This document shows, piece after piece, positions 8,631 to 16,764 of a stretch of DNA of 64,000 bases. This stretch comes from Agrobacterium fabrum str. C58 (GTDB lineage: Bacteria; Pseudomonadota; Alphaproteobacteria; Rhizobiales; Rhizobiaceae): assembly GCF_000092025.1 (NCBI RefSeq), contig NC_003063.2:930001-994000 (forward strand). The letters run 5' to 3'. Below the pieces are notes generated by a model, which was not told the DNA's origin, did no database searches, and saw nothing but the letters and a program-made list of their open reading frames with translations. The stretch's first letter is position 1. The number at the start of each line of letters is the position of its first letter. Position numbers and translations under genes: made by a program.

Positions 8631-9143
8631 ATGGAACGACTTTTAGAGCTTGCGCGCAAATATATCGTTCTAGCCCTCGGATCTGTCGCCAGCCTTTTTG
8701 GCGTTGTTGGAACCGGGCTAGGGTATGTCTTCGCCATTGAGCAGGCCCGTGTCGAACGTTTTGAAACAAACATGCTCTCGGAATACAAGGCTGTCGCGAC
8801 GTCCAAAAAGAATTTTTATAGCGTCTTAGATAAGTTCACAGCGGAACTTTACCTTAGTGGAAAACCCGACGACGCTCTAGTTTCGGAGATGAACCAAAAA
8901 ATATTGGAACTCCATCAAAGTGTTGACGTATTCAGCGTCGGTTTGAGTGCAGATGATAGAGCTAAAATTTCAGCAGTTAAGACCGCATTGGCTAGCATGA
9001 AAACCGAGATCGCGCGCGCTAAGTCAAAAGCAGATTTGCCTTACATTGCCGGAAGCCAAGTTCAATTCGAGACTGCGTATAAAGCTGTGACGCCTATTGT
9101 CGAACGCAAAATTGGCATTCCTAATGAAATGCTCTCTGGCTGA
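8631..9143 (+). CDS. Membrane-anchored helical protein, second gene of candidate system
   Basis: A 170-residue protein with one N-terminal transmembrane helix (about residues 11-34, glycine-rich, GSVASLFGVVGTGLGYVF) followed by a long charged helical domain, predicted coiled-coil-like from residue 36 onward. A GGGAG ribosome-binding site lies eight bases before the ATG. One membrane helix plus a soluble helical domain is a common layout for small membrane effectors or for structural partners of a cytoplasmic sensor, but nothing here proves such a role. It ends about 70 bases before the convergent virion-protein gene. Confidence 0.6.
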   Translation: MERLLELARKYIVLALGSVASLFGVVGTGLGYVFAIEQARVERFETNMLSEYKAVATSKKNFYSVLDKFTAELYLSGKPDDALVSEMNQKILELHQSVDVFSVGLSADDRAKISAVKTALASMKTEIARAKSKADLPYIAGSQVQFETAYKAVTPIVERKIGIPNEMLSG

Positions 9144-9215
9144 CACGATAGTCGCGCCAGGTCTTTTGCGATCGCACGCGCAACCAGTATATGCATTCTG
9201 GGTGAAGCAGGCCAA

Positions 9216-9617
9216 TCAAACAGTAGACTTACGCTTAGGGGCCTCTGGAAAGTAAGACGCGGGCAGGGTATAGCCCAAATGCTCGCCCAAAGTCGTTTTC
9301 GTATATTTTGGACGGGACAATCCCGCATTGACACCTATGCCACCTAAACCGCTGAGCACGTCGCCGAACAGCTTCAGGCCGTTGCCCTTCTGGTTGGCTG
9401 CGTCGAGCTCATACGCAGTCACGTTCGAAGAGCCGCGCTTGAAACCGCCAATCTGGCCGATCTGACCTGCATCGCGTGCCTGCAGACGGCTATTTTCGCC
9501 GAGCACGTCACCGAACGCCCGGAGCCTGCCGAGCGCGGTCCCTGTCTTGTCCGTGAAATCGCGGGCCTTGGCGCGCTGCTTCTGCTCTTCGTTGACAACG
9601 ACGTTGTTCGCTGACGT
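9216..9617. repeat. Direct repeat copy B (virion gene 3' end)
   Basis: The 3' part of the intact virion-type gene, matched by the truncated copy at 5,740-6,127 in the same orientation. Recombination between the copies would delete the metzincin-like gene and the two-gene pair. Confidence 0.75.
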
Positions 9618-9896
9618 CGGCAAAGCTGCTTCGGCGCTCGGCTCGGCAACCTGTTGACCGGTGAAATAGTCGGCCAGCTTGGAGGCGGCCTTCTCTTCCT
9701 GTCCGGAAAAGTCCTGGTAGCGATCCTGCGACTGCGCGTTAAGCGCCTGTGCTTCCTGATCGAGGCCGTTCTGCCGGATCCGCTCGGCCGCCATGGCGTC
9801 GTCACGGGCGCGGGCAACCTTGCTGGCGGCCATGCTGTTGGCGACGGTGGAACCGGCCGTGAGAGCGACGCCGGCAATGGTCAACGGATCGCACAT
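9216..9896 (-). CDS. Internal virion protein-like (podophage gp14 type)
   Basis: A 226-residue protein that begins MCDPLTIAG followed by a small, Ala/Gly-rich hydrophobic segment (residues 8-25) and a long Gln/Ala/Asp-rich helical middle. This layout, including the MCxP start, matches the internal virion protein B (gp14-like) proteins of T7-like podophages, which are ejected with phage DNA to build the channel across the cell envelope. The C-terminal third has GLGGIG and a tail ending PKRK. It is the only obviously virion-type gene seen, so it is either a prophage remnant or a gene kept by a satellite. The 3' end exists in a second, truncated copy at 5,740-6,127. Recognition is by pattern only. 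Confidence 0.6.
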   Translation of the reverse strand: MCDPLTIAGVALTAGSTVANSMAASKVARARDDAMAAERIRQNGLDQEAQALNAQSQDRYQDFSGQEEKAASKLADYFTGQQVAEPSAEAALPTSANNVVVNEEQKQRAKARDFTDKTGTALGRLRAFGDVLGENSRLQARDAGQIGQIGGFKRGSSNVTAYELDAANQKGNGLKLFGDVLSGLGGIGVNAGLSRPKYTKTTLGEHLGYTLPASYFPEAPKRKSTV

Positions 9897-9916
9897 GTTA
9901 CGTTACCTCTTGTCGA

Positions 9917-10429
9917 TCAGTGGAGCTCTTTCGGGGCAACGGCGGGGTTTCCGCCCACAATTCTCCGCTCGCGAATTCGGCGGCCAATGCAAAACCCTTC
10001 AAACAGGTAGCGGCCAGCGCGAATGAATAAAATTTCCTCTTCGTTGGCACGACGCCTCGTCCCCCCGCCTTGAAGTATGGTGCAGGCCGCCGAAAGGCAC
10101 CAACTGACCCATTCGCTATTCAAGTCGGGAGGGGAGGCGGAGACACCACCCTGCAATTCTTCAATCAACCGCGTCGCGTCTTCGATCACATCGGGAGTTA
10201 GCGATATGCCTTGCATCCCCATTATCTCAAGGCCTTCTAGAGCTCTGGCAAACGCATCGCCAGCTTCGTCGCCATCGGCAAGCGCAAGCCGCAGAAGTTG
10301 CAGCAGGCCGCGCCCGAAATCGTGGGGCTCAAGATCACCCCATGGAAAATCGGTCATAGACACGTTCCGCGCCATAAGCGATGAGGTTACGCTTCTTCCG
10401 TCAGGTCTATTGGGCGGTCTCGGGGTCAT
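9917..10429 (-). CDS. Hypothetical island protein
   Basis: A 170-residue soluble protein. I place the start at 10,429, where ATGA overlaps the stop of the upstream gene; starts at 10,375 or 10,357 would also give a plausible protein beginning MARN or MTDF. The sequence is helical, with an acidic region (residues 30-60), a PDVIEDATRLIEEL helix, and a basic C-terminal segment around 150-160 (RRIRERR). It is followed 20 bases later by the virion-type gene on the same strand. Not recognised. Confidence 0.5.
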   Translation of the reverse strand: MTPRPPNRPDGRSVTSSLMARNVSMTDFPWGDLEPHDFGRGLLQLLRLALADGDEAGDAFARALEGLEIMGMQGISLTPDVIEDATRLIEELQGGVSASPPDLNSEWVSWCLSAACTILQGGGTRRRANEEEILFIRAGRYLFEGFCIGRRIRERRIVGGNPAVAPKELH

Positions 10430-10944
10430 GCTGCGGTCCGCCTGATTATGTCTGCGATCACGTCGGCACGGCGCTGGCCGGCCCTTCGAACAATATCTTC
10501 GAGCAGGCAAAGGTTGTGGCATGTGTTCCGCAACCAACGGGCATATGCTTGGAAATCCGCGAAGAGGTGTTTGTGCCGGGTATCGCGCGCTTCGTCGGTT
10601 TCGGCCCACCAGCAAATCAAGCCGGCAACGGCGTCCACAGCTTCCGCCGCAGTGGGCCATTCCCGTGACGCATCAAACAGGCGCAATATTGACGTGTGTG
10701 CCATCGCAAGCGATCGCAACAGCCTGTCCCTTTGGGTCGGAGAAATCCGGGCATGCCGGCGTGACGTTTCGGTTTGAAGAGAACACAGGGCTTCGGACAA
10801 ATTGAACGCTTGTTCCGCGCCGGCCGCAACGCGAGCGAGGCAATCGCAAAGCCAACCAATCTTGTGCTCAAGCTCAGTCGGCTCGGGCGAAGCTTCGCAG
10901 CCAAGGGGCGGCAGTCCGTTATAGTCGAGTTCCTGATCGTTCAT
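10426..10944 (-). CDS. Hypothetical island protein, coupled to the next gene
   Basis: A 172-residue, all-helical protein, starting at the MNDQ codons at 10,944 (an adjacent ATG at 10,947 is possible). Residues 20-55 form an acidic-hydrophobic helix pair (ELEHKIGWLCDCLARV), residues 62-90 are rich in Arg and Ser (a possible nucleic-acid contact), and the C-terminus ends with VIADIIRRTAA. The stop overlaps the start of the downstream gene by four bases, so the two are likely translated together. Similar length and helical layout to the downstream protein hint at a pair acting together. Family not recognised. Confidence 0.5.
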   Translation of the reverse strand: MNDQELDYNGLPPLGCEASPEPTELEHKIGWLCDCLARVAAGAEQAFNLSEALCSLQTETSRRHARISPTQRDRLLRSLAMAHTSILRLFDASREWPTAAEAVDAVAGLICWWAETDEARDTRHKHLFADFQAYARWLRNTCHNLCLLEDIVRRAGQRRADVIADIIRRTAA

Positions 10945-11335
10945 CATGATTTGAAAGATAGTTGGCGAGTAACCGCGAATATAGCGGGCGATATCCTCGC
11001 GCGTTTCGCGGTAACCAGCTTTGCAAGTTTGAAAAGTTCCAGCCTCGCGCGATTTTGTGCCGGATCCCGGCGTGCCGCTCCGGCTGCAATTCAGAGTATA
11101 CCCAGGGGGCGGGGTGCGTGTTCGCGTACGCCACACAGCAATTAAGCATTCGTTCTTGAATATAGATGCTGCATTATTCGTATCTTAATGTTGCACGCAT
11201 CAAAATACATTGACCGACAATATTTATTTATACTATCAGTTCGTCAAAATTAATGCAGGAATATGGAAATTTACTGTTGACTTAAAGAACCATGTAAAAG
11301 AATCTAGCAGCACAACAGTCTCGAAAGGTGCTGCT
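10945..11335. promoter_or_regulatory. Divergent intergenic region
   Basis: About 390 bases between a minus-strand pair and the plus-strand gene at 11,336. The right half is AT-rich. A TTGACT hexamer at 11,278-11,283 could be the -35 of a plus-strand promoter. No repeat or dyad stands out. Confidence 0.25.
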
Positions 11336-11629
11336 ATGAACAACGTTGTGAATTTCGCCAGTTACGCCAATCTCAGAAATGAACGCCGGGCCCAGGTTGG
11401 CTTCGCCGTCGCTGACGTGGTCGCCTTCGAACCCCCTAGGCGAACAGACAGAGAGTTGGAGTTGGCTATGCTTCTGAGAATTACTGCGGAGCTCCTACGG
11501 GCAAAGGCCATGAATGACCCCGACGAGATTTATGAAGCGCGGGACGACTTGGAAGTGATGGTTCTCCATACGGAGTTTCCGGATATCCGGCATCGGGCCC
11601 TTGAAGCTCTCAAAGCGGCCGAAGGGTGA
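11336..11629 (+). CDS. Small hypothetical protein
   Basis: A 97-residue protein starting at the ATG at 11,336, preceded by GAAAGGTG; upstream in-frame codons to 11,210 lack a good ribosome-binding site. The first 12 residues (MNNVVNFASYAN) resemble the N-termini of small rhizobial plasmid and prophage proteins that begin 'MxNVVxFxxY'. The rest is a helical, acidic domain (ELELAMLLRITAELLRAK). It precedes the recombinase gene by 154 bases on the same strand. Function unknown. Confidence 0.5.
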   Translation: MNNVVNFASYANLRNERRAQVGFAVADVVAFEPPRRTDRELELAMLLRITAELLRAKAMNDPDEIYEARDDLEVMVLHTEFPDIRHRALEALKAAEG

Positions 11630-11782
11630 CGCTTTCGCGAGAGTTTAGGATGATTTTTTTGGGTGTACCTCAATCGAACCGCTTTCACAGCCTCAAGAAG
11701 CCGCAGGGATCGATTATTGGAACCACTCAAAACAGACTACTACTTTAGGAACTATTCAAATCGAACCGTGGAGGTTTCAAAC

Positions 11783-12415
11783 ATGTTTGTCCGCGCTTAT
11801 CTGCGAGCCAGCACCAAAGAACAGGATGCAGGCCGCGCAAAAACACAGCTGGAAAGCTTCGCAAAAGACAGAGGTTTTTCGATCGCTGCATTCTATGTCG
11901 AAAATGAAAGCGGCGCGTCGCTGAAGCGTCCGGAGCTTTTTCGGCTACTCTCGGACTGCAGCCCGAACGACGTGTTGCTGACAGAGCAGGTTGACCGGCT
12001 GTCGCGACTTAATGAGGCCGATTGGGAGGCGCTCAAGAGCGAGATAGACGCGCGACAGGTGCGCGTCGTGGCTCTTGATCTTCCCACGTCGCATATGATG
12101 TTGGCCGCTGCCGAAGACCCATTTACCGGCCGCATGTTCAAGGCCGTCAACGCGATGATGCTCGATATGCTGGCAGCAATCGCGCGCAAGGATTATGAAG
12201 ACCGTCGCCGGCGGCAGGCGCAGGGCGTCGAGAAGGCGAAAAGCTCGGGACGCTATAAGGGGCGGCCAGAAGATACGGACCGCAACGCAGCGCTGATACG
12301 CATGCTGAAATCTAAAATGAGCTGGAACGACATCGTCACCGCGACCGGCTGCTCAAGGTCCACGCTCTTCCGCCTTGCCCGGCGTATCAAAGAAGACGCG
12401 CTGGCCAAAGCATGA
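11783..12415 (+). CDS. Serine recombinase (resolvase/invertase family)
   Basis: A 210-residue protein of the small serine recombinase family, which cuts DNA through a serine and exchanges strands by rotation. Residues 5-14 read AYLRASTKEQ, containing the catalytic serine (S10) in the usual Y-x-R-x-S setting; residues 60-80 have the EQVDRLSRL motif; a basic region (YEDRRRRQAQGV) leads into GRYKGRPED and a C-terminal helix-turn-helix (WNDIVTATGCSRSTLFRLARRI). Length matches resolvases and invertases rather than the large serine integrases, so it more likely resolves or inverts than integrates the island. The ATG at 11,783 has a GGAGG site. Its last four bases overlap the next gene (ATGA). Confidence 0.9.
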   Translation: MFVRAYLRASTKEQDAGRAKTQLESFAKDRGFSIAAFYVENESGASLKRPELFRLLSDCSPNDVLLTEQVDRLSRLNEADWEALKSEIDARQVRVVALDLPTSHMMLAAAEDPFTGRMFKAVNAMMLDMLAAIARKDYEDRRRRQAQGVEKAKSSGRYKGRPEDTDRNAALIRMLKSKMSWNDIVTATGCSRSTLFRLARRIKEDALAKA

Positions 12416-12705
12416 CGCATCGCTTTCTTACGGAGCCGGAAGTGGCCGAAATACTGCGTTGCTCTCGGCAGAAGGTGCAACGTTTGCGCCTTTCCGGGCG
12501 GCTGGCGTATCTTCCTGGCCGCCCGGTTCTCATCGCGCAGACGGACCTCGATGCGTTCATTGCGGAGAATTCACGCCTCGCCAGCTCGACGGGAAAGCGC
12601 GAAAAGAAGTCCGACACGAGCTTGAGCACTGAAGACGCTCGCAAGTGGGCTATGCAAGCTGTCCTGTTGAAGCGAAAAGGAAAGCGCGCAGCTGTAAAGC
12701 CCTAG
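12412..12705 (+). CDS. Small helix-turn-helix protein (excisionase/MerR-like)
   Basis: A 97-residue protein translationally coupled to the recombinase by an ATGA overlap. Residues 5-50 (LTEPEVAEILRCSRQKVQRLRLSG, then GRPVLI) form the winged helix-turn-helix of the HTH_17/excisionase family; the C-terminal 40 residues are basic and probably flexible. Directly after a serine recombinase such a protein could be a recombination directionality factor or simply a repressor of the pair. No experiment-like evidence distinguishes these. Confidence 0.75.
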   Translation: MTHRFLTEPEVAEILRCSRQKVQRLRLSGRLAYLPGRPVLIAQTDLDAFIAENSRLASSTGKREKKSDTSLSTEDARKWAMQAVLLKRKGKRAAVKP

Positions 12706-12759
12706 CCTCTGGCCGATCAGCAGCGTAATCTGCGGTCCCGATCCAACAAGGATATACCG

Positions 12760-13011
12760 ATGCCGCTACCTGCTGACTGTCAGGCGGATTATCTCGCCGT
12801 CGCTGCGGAAACCCTGGTGGATCAGCTCCGCTCGTCAGATCTGACGGCCGGCGCCGCAGCTCGGAACATAGAGCTTGCGGAACTGATATGTGAGAGCGCG
12901 AGAATTCTACGCGCTGAGCTGCGACCAGGTGTCATCCCAAGGCCAGCTGAAGACAGGTGTGCGGGTCAGCCCTCTGGCAACGTCGTGTTCCTTCGGCGAG
13001 GATCTCGCTAA
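12760..13011 (+). CDS. Small hypothetical protein
   Basis: An 83-residue protein, helical and acidic through residue 55 (two Ala/Leu-rich helices), with a short C-terminal tail FLRRGSR. It follows the helix-turn-helix gene by 54 bases on the same strand and converges with the minus-strand gene at 13,008 (four-base overlap of their ends). No family recognised. Confidence 0.4.
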   Translation: MPLPADCQADYLAVAAETLVDQLRSSDLTAGAAARNIELAELICESARILRAELRPGVIPRPAEDRCAGQPSGNVVFLRRGSR

Positions 13012-13310
13012 TCGAACACGTCAGGGTCGTCGGTAGCCGTGGTTGCTGACCGGCGGGCGAGACGCGCGATTTCGGCGTTCAGTTCTTCGCTCGTCATTTC
13101 ATGCGGCGCTTTTTCGTTGTCTCGCTCCTGCTTGTCGAAATAGCCGGCGACGCGGAACAACGTCGCGGAAGCTGTCGCGCGCGCCGGCGCGGGAGCTTTT
13201 ACATCGCTGCATACTGCAAGGCTCGCTTCATATGCGGCCCGTACGCCCTCTGTGCGGATCCGGGTAAGCAAATCTCTTTGTATATCGTCTACGTTCGGCT
13301 GCTTAGCCAT
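13008..13310 (-). CDS. Hypothetical protein, possibly small-terminase-like
   Basis: A 100-residue helical protein. The start at 13,310 (MAKQPN) has a GGAGGG site; 13,334 is an unlikely upstream alternative. Residues 8-60 contain a helix-rich segment (DIQRDLLTRIR ... APARATASATLFRVAGY) similar in size and layout to the small, terminase-associated proteins of rhizobial phage-like elements. If it is a small terminase subunit, it would direct packaging of element DNA into a helper capsid, but no large terminase is present here and the assignment is weak. Ten bases separate it from the upstream gene on the same strand. Confidence 0.4.
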   Translation of the reverse strand: MAKQPNVDDIQRDLLTRIRTEGVRAAYEASLAVCSDVKAPAPARATASATLFRVAGYFDKQERDNEKAPHEMTSEELNAEIARLARRSATTATDDPDVFD

Positions 13311-13320
13311 GGCTCCCTCC

Positions 13321-13842
13321 TTAATCGAATACATCGAAACGCGGCGTAGCGCGGCGCTCTAACTCGTCAATCAGCGTTTGAATTCTGTCCACTTCTGCAC
13401 TGACCGTCGGCGGCCGTAGCTCGATCAAGGCGCGGGCTTCCTTCGCTTGTTTCCGTCGCTCACGTGCCTCTGCCCGACCTGTCGCGGAAACGGCCCTGTG
13501 TGCAGCTAGCCACCGATCGTAACGTGTTCGCTGTGCGGGCGTCATGTTCGCGAGCCTCTTATCTCGCGCGCGCTGCGCTTTCTCCATATCTCGAAGCTTT
13601 CCCGCCAGTTTCTTTTCGGCGTCTACCGCGTCGCGGTTAGGCCATCGCGGTTTGTGCCACGCGTCACCCTTCGGCGTCCGGCCGCCATGGTAACAGCAGC
13701 GCCCGTTCGCCATAGCGATCTGCTGGCAGGGTTTCCCATCATGTTTCCGCTTTGCGCCGCACTGCTTGCGGGTCGTCCGCAAGTTTCGGTGCCAACGGAG
13801 GATAGCGGCGCGCGCCTGCTCGATATGTCCAGGGTATTTCAC
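13321..13842 (-). CDS. Phage-type protein with CxxK...C-YHGG zinc-like N-terminus
   Basis: A 173-residue basic protein. Residues 27-60 contain CGAKRK ... GKPCQ ... GRCCYHGG, a cysteine/histidine pattern that can bind one zinc ion and is found in many uncharacterised small phage and island proteins annotated by the motif 'HGG'. After it come charged helices (KLAGKLRDMEKAQRARDKRL, then ARERRKQAKEARAL) that look like a coiled coil. The gene runs toward the small gene at 13,310. Likely a DNA- or RNA-associated phage accessory protein; exact role unknown. Confidence 0.6.
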   Translation of the reverse strand: MKYPGHIEQARAAILRWHRNLRTTRKQCGAKRKHDGKPCQQIAMANGRCCYHGGRTPKGDAWHKPRWPNRDAVDAEKKLAGKLRDMEKAQRARDKRLANMTPAQRTRYDRWLAAHRAVSATGRAEARERRKQAKEARALIELRPPTVSAEVDRIQTLIDELERRATPRFDVFD

Positions 13843-13920
13843 AGATTAAACCCCAACTTCAATTTCAACGCCCTTAAGGTATCGCTTAGACTGCGTAGCC
13901 ATCCACGGCGAAAATAACCT

Positions 13921-14096
13921 CTACGGTCCTGGTGGTTCGGGGACCGGTGGGGTGGTGGGTATATATATACCCCCACCGCTCCACCGTTTTGGGCCGGAAC
14001 GAAAAAACCGCTCTCCACCGCACACCACCGCTTTATCTATCATATTGAAATTATTGGGTTTCATGTTTCACCGATTTCGCACCGCTGCCCACCGCG
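13921..14096. other. Candidate replication origin: CACCG iterons and AT palindrome
   Basis: The 176 bases just downstream of the primase-helicase stop and upstream of the zinc-like gene contain seven copies of CACCG on the plus strand (13,974; 13,982; 14,016; 14,026; 14,069; 14,080; 14,090) and one inverted copy (13,945), mostly spaced 8-11 bases within pairs. Next to them is an AT palindrome with GGGTATATATATACCC at 13,957-13,972. Repeats plus a melting-prone segment beside a replication gene are what phage-satellite and plasmid origins look like. Ordinary base composition could also produce some of the repeats. Confidence 0.4.
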
Positions 14097-16394
14097 TCAA
14101 TCATCATCATTGATCTGCTCAAACCAGGCCTCAACCTTCTCTCTGTCGGACAGATTGTCCCGCCGCACACACCAAAGACCAGCTTTAGGCCTCGCGACGA
14201 GACGCTTTTTAAGCATGGTGCGAAGTCGTGACCGCAACGCTTCCTTGCTCAACGGAGCGTAGGTCGCTGCGTACGCATCGACGATCGCGCTTTCTTTGAA
14301 ACCATTGGCCGACGCCTCTTTGTCCTGAAGGCTGTTCAGGATCGCCAGAATTTCCAATTCGGCATCCGTCGGCTCGCCTGCCGGTTTCTCTGTATGTGAT
14401 ACAAGACGGACGACACACGATGTTATCGGGTCGCCGTCTTTGTCTCGGCCAAGCTCGACACGATCGAGAACGAAAGCCCGGCGGAAGTTGCCATCGAGGT
14501 CACGCTGTTTGGTGACGTTAATCTCGTTGTCCGCGATCTCGATCTCCGTGTCAGTAGCGGCACGCAGGAGGGAATGACCTCGCGCACCGCGCGCTCTTTC
14601 TTTCCCCGAGTGATGGACCAGCATCACATGGGCCTTCGTCTGCAGGCGCAAATGATCGATATGCTTTACCAGCGCCCCCATGTCCGTCGACGCATTCTCG
14701 TCGCCGCCAGCGAGCGCGCGAGACAGCGTGTCGATCACGATAAGGCCGACGCCCTCGCATGCTCGGACAGTTTCGATCAACGGGACGAGATCCGCTTCGG
14801 CGTTGCGGAGGTTGACCCCTGACAGATGGAATTGAAAACGTGGGTCGCCAGCGTATTGCCCTTGAAACCGCTGCTGCAAAGCCCTCGCACGGCGCCGGGC
14901 GCCTTGCCCGCCCTCGGCGGCAACATAAACGACGCCTAGTTGCGCCGTCCTTCGGTCAGCCCATGACATACCCGTTGCGACATGGAACGCCAGATCCATG
15001 GCAACAAAGGTTTTACCGACATTGCTCTCGCCATAAAGAACCGAAAGTGCTCCCTCGTCCAACAGGCCCTTGATGAGCGGTTTCGTCGAATGGTCGAGAG
15101 CGGAGCCGGCCGCATCGTTGAACGAAACGAGATCCAGCAGCTTCGTCGGCTTGTGCTGTTTCGGCGGGCTCTCCATGATGTCGTCGGGGATTTCTTCGAA
15201 AAAATCGAGTGGATCCGGCTCAGTGCGGGCGTTTGCCCAGCAGCGTGCAAGCTCTCTTCGGAGCTCTTGATCGTCCCATTCCTCTATACGCGGCTTGTGG
15301 GGGCTTGTGGCGTGCTCCCAGACGTACAGCAGCGCACCGAACTCATCGATCGAGAAGGATGCTGTCTTCAATCGAAGCGCGAGATTGAAGCGTGCAGCGG
15401 ATGCCGACTTATCCGCGCCGTTGGCCTGGCCGGATGCCCATAACCTAGCCAGCGCTGGCCGCTCGGCACACGCTAGCTCGAATTTATCTCGAAGGTCGTG
15501 TGGCAATTCGTCAAAGCTGGCGGCGGCCGAAACCTTGTGGACGTCGATCGCCTGCTTCAGCTGCTCAATTTCCGGATTTCGATCGAGAGCGTCGGCTTTC
15601 GACGCAGGAGGGTAATGGTTGCCTACCTCTTGAAAAGCGTACCGCGCGCCACACCACATTACGGATGCCCGGCGCCTTTGCTGACCTCGGGCCACCTTCT
15701 CAGCGGTGGGGATATTGGTTGTTCCTGGGAGGCGCATGATGCGATCGACGTTTTCGACGCTGTCGCCGCCGAACCGGTGAATGAGGCCGCGGCCTTGCGC
15801 CTCTGCTGCCACCTGGTGCGTTTTGGCATCGAGTTTTTCAGATAGGATCCAGAACGCCTGGATACCGCCACCGCTATCCAGAACGGCTGTGGGTGGGCAC
15901 ACATCGGCCCGCAGCTGGCGCGCGATCTCGCGAAGGCGAGAGCGTTCCTTTTCGAAGTGCGTCGCGAGATCCGCGCCTGACGGAGGTTTCTCAATATCGA
16001 TATCGATGCACAACGCGCGGATAGCCGACATATCGGATTTGGAGAGCTTCTTGTTCGGCGCAATAGCTGCCGGTTCATTCACACTGAAATACAGGTTTCG
16101 TCGGCCCTCACGCTTGTCGATCCAATCCGCCATTGCGGGCCAGTCATTGGCTGCAAAGGTCCGTGCTTCCGGCGGCGCCTCGCGCTTCGGGTCCAACGCG
16201 GTGAGGTTGTGCCGGCCATCAGGATCGAGAGATTTCAGAAACTCGATTGCATCATGAGAAGGCTTTTCGGCCAGCACGACATTAGGGCGTTCAGAAGCTG
16301 AGCTTGTTCGTCGCTCGATGTCCGCCGCACGCAGCTCAGCGAAACTTCTGGCGGGTTGCCTGGAAGGGCTGTGATTGATATTGTGATGAAGCAT
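14097..16394 (-). CDS. Primase-helicase replication protein (AEP-type primase, AAA_25 ATPase)
   Basis: A 765-residue replication protein. Residues about 95-245 carry a strand-rich primase-like region with a DIDIEKP acidic pair, a DSGGGIQAFW motif and LPGTTNIPT, as in archaeo-eukaryotic-type primases of plasmids and phages. Residues about 440-640 are a RepA/AAA_25-type helicase: Walker A GESNVGKT, an arginine-rich stretch after VVYVAAEGGQGA, Walker B GLIVIDTLS, and VHHSGKE. The C-terminus (about 670-765) looks like a winged helix. Such pri-rep proteins open and prime the origin of phage satellites and integrated plasmids. The gene starts 48 bases after an upstream helix-turn-helix gene; the iteron-rich region lies directly downstream. 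Confidence 0.85.
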   Translation of the reverse strand: MLHHNINHSPSRQPARSFAELRAADIERRTSSASERPNVVLAEKPSHDAIEFLKSLDPDGRHNLTALDPKREAPPEARTFAANDWPAMADWIDKREGRRNLYFSVNEPAAIAPNKKLSKSDMSAIRALCIDIDIEKPPSGADLATHFEKERSRLREIARQLRADVCPPTAVLDSGGGIQAFWILSEKLDAKTHQVAAEAQGRGLIHRFGGDSVENVDRIMRLPGTTNIPTAEKVARGQQRRRASVMWCGARYAFQEVGNHYPPASKADALDRNPEIEQLKQAIDVHKVSAAASFDELPHDLRDKFELACAERPALARLWASGQANGADKSASAARFNLALRLKTASFSIDEFGALLYVWEHATSPHKPRIEEWDDQELRRELARCWANARTEPDPLDFFEEIPDDIMESPPKQHKPTKLLDLVSFNDAAGSALDHSTKPLIKGLLDEGALSVLYGESNVGKTFVAMDLAFHVATGMSWADRRTAQLGVVYVAAEGGQGARRRARALQQRFQGQYAGDPRFQFHLSGVNLRNAEADLVPLIETVRACEGVGLIVIDTLSRALAGGDENASTDMGALVKHIDHLRLQTKAHVMLVHHSGKERARGARGHSLLRAATDTEIEIADNEINVTKQRDLDGNFRRAFVLDRVELGRDKDGDPITSCVVRLVSHTEKPAGEPTDAELEILAILNSLQDKEASANGFKESAIVDAYAATYAPLSKEALRSRLRTMLKKRLVARPKAGLWCVRRDNLSDREKVEAWFEQINDDD

Positions 16395-16442
16395 TTAAGA
16401 AAATCTCCAGCCGGCAGCACTGTGACGAGTGCGCCGGCTCGT

Positions 16443-16676
16443 TCATTTGGTGTTGTCAATAACGAGCCTGATCAGCAGCTCACGCGCAGCTCTATCCCGC
16501 GTGACGAGGGCGTGCAGGCTTTCGGCGGTTACGGCTTGCAGACCGTTGATCTCTGTCGGAACAAGCGAGCCGAAGCGCCGCTGCTGACGCAGCCAGGTTA
16601 TGGACCGTCCGGCGATTTTCGCTGCTTCTTTAATTGGGTAGGCGTTCGATGTCGGTTTTTCTGGCATTGTTTTCAT
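16443..16676 (-). CDS. Small helix-turn-helix protein
   Basis: A 77-residue protein; an alternative start is at 16,667. Residues 12-45 (YPIKEAAKIAGRSITWLRQQRRFG, then NGLQAVTAESLHAL) form a MerR/excisionase-like helix-turn-helix with wing. It sits 48 bases upstream of the primase-helicase on the same strand and may regulate replication or lytic switch of the element. Paralogous in fold, not in sequence, to the proteins at 12,412 and 17,628. Confidence 0.7.
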   Translation of the reverse strand: MKTMPEKPTSNAYPIKEAAKIAGRSITWLRQQRRFGSLVPTEINGLQAVTAESLHALVTRDRAARELLIRLVIDNTK

Positions 16677-16764
16677 GACCGTGAGACTTCCGTATTGTCA
16701 GATTGCCATGTTGCGTCTTGAAGAACCGCGAAAAAAGCGCCTGTCACAGGCAAGCAAACGCGGA

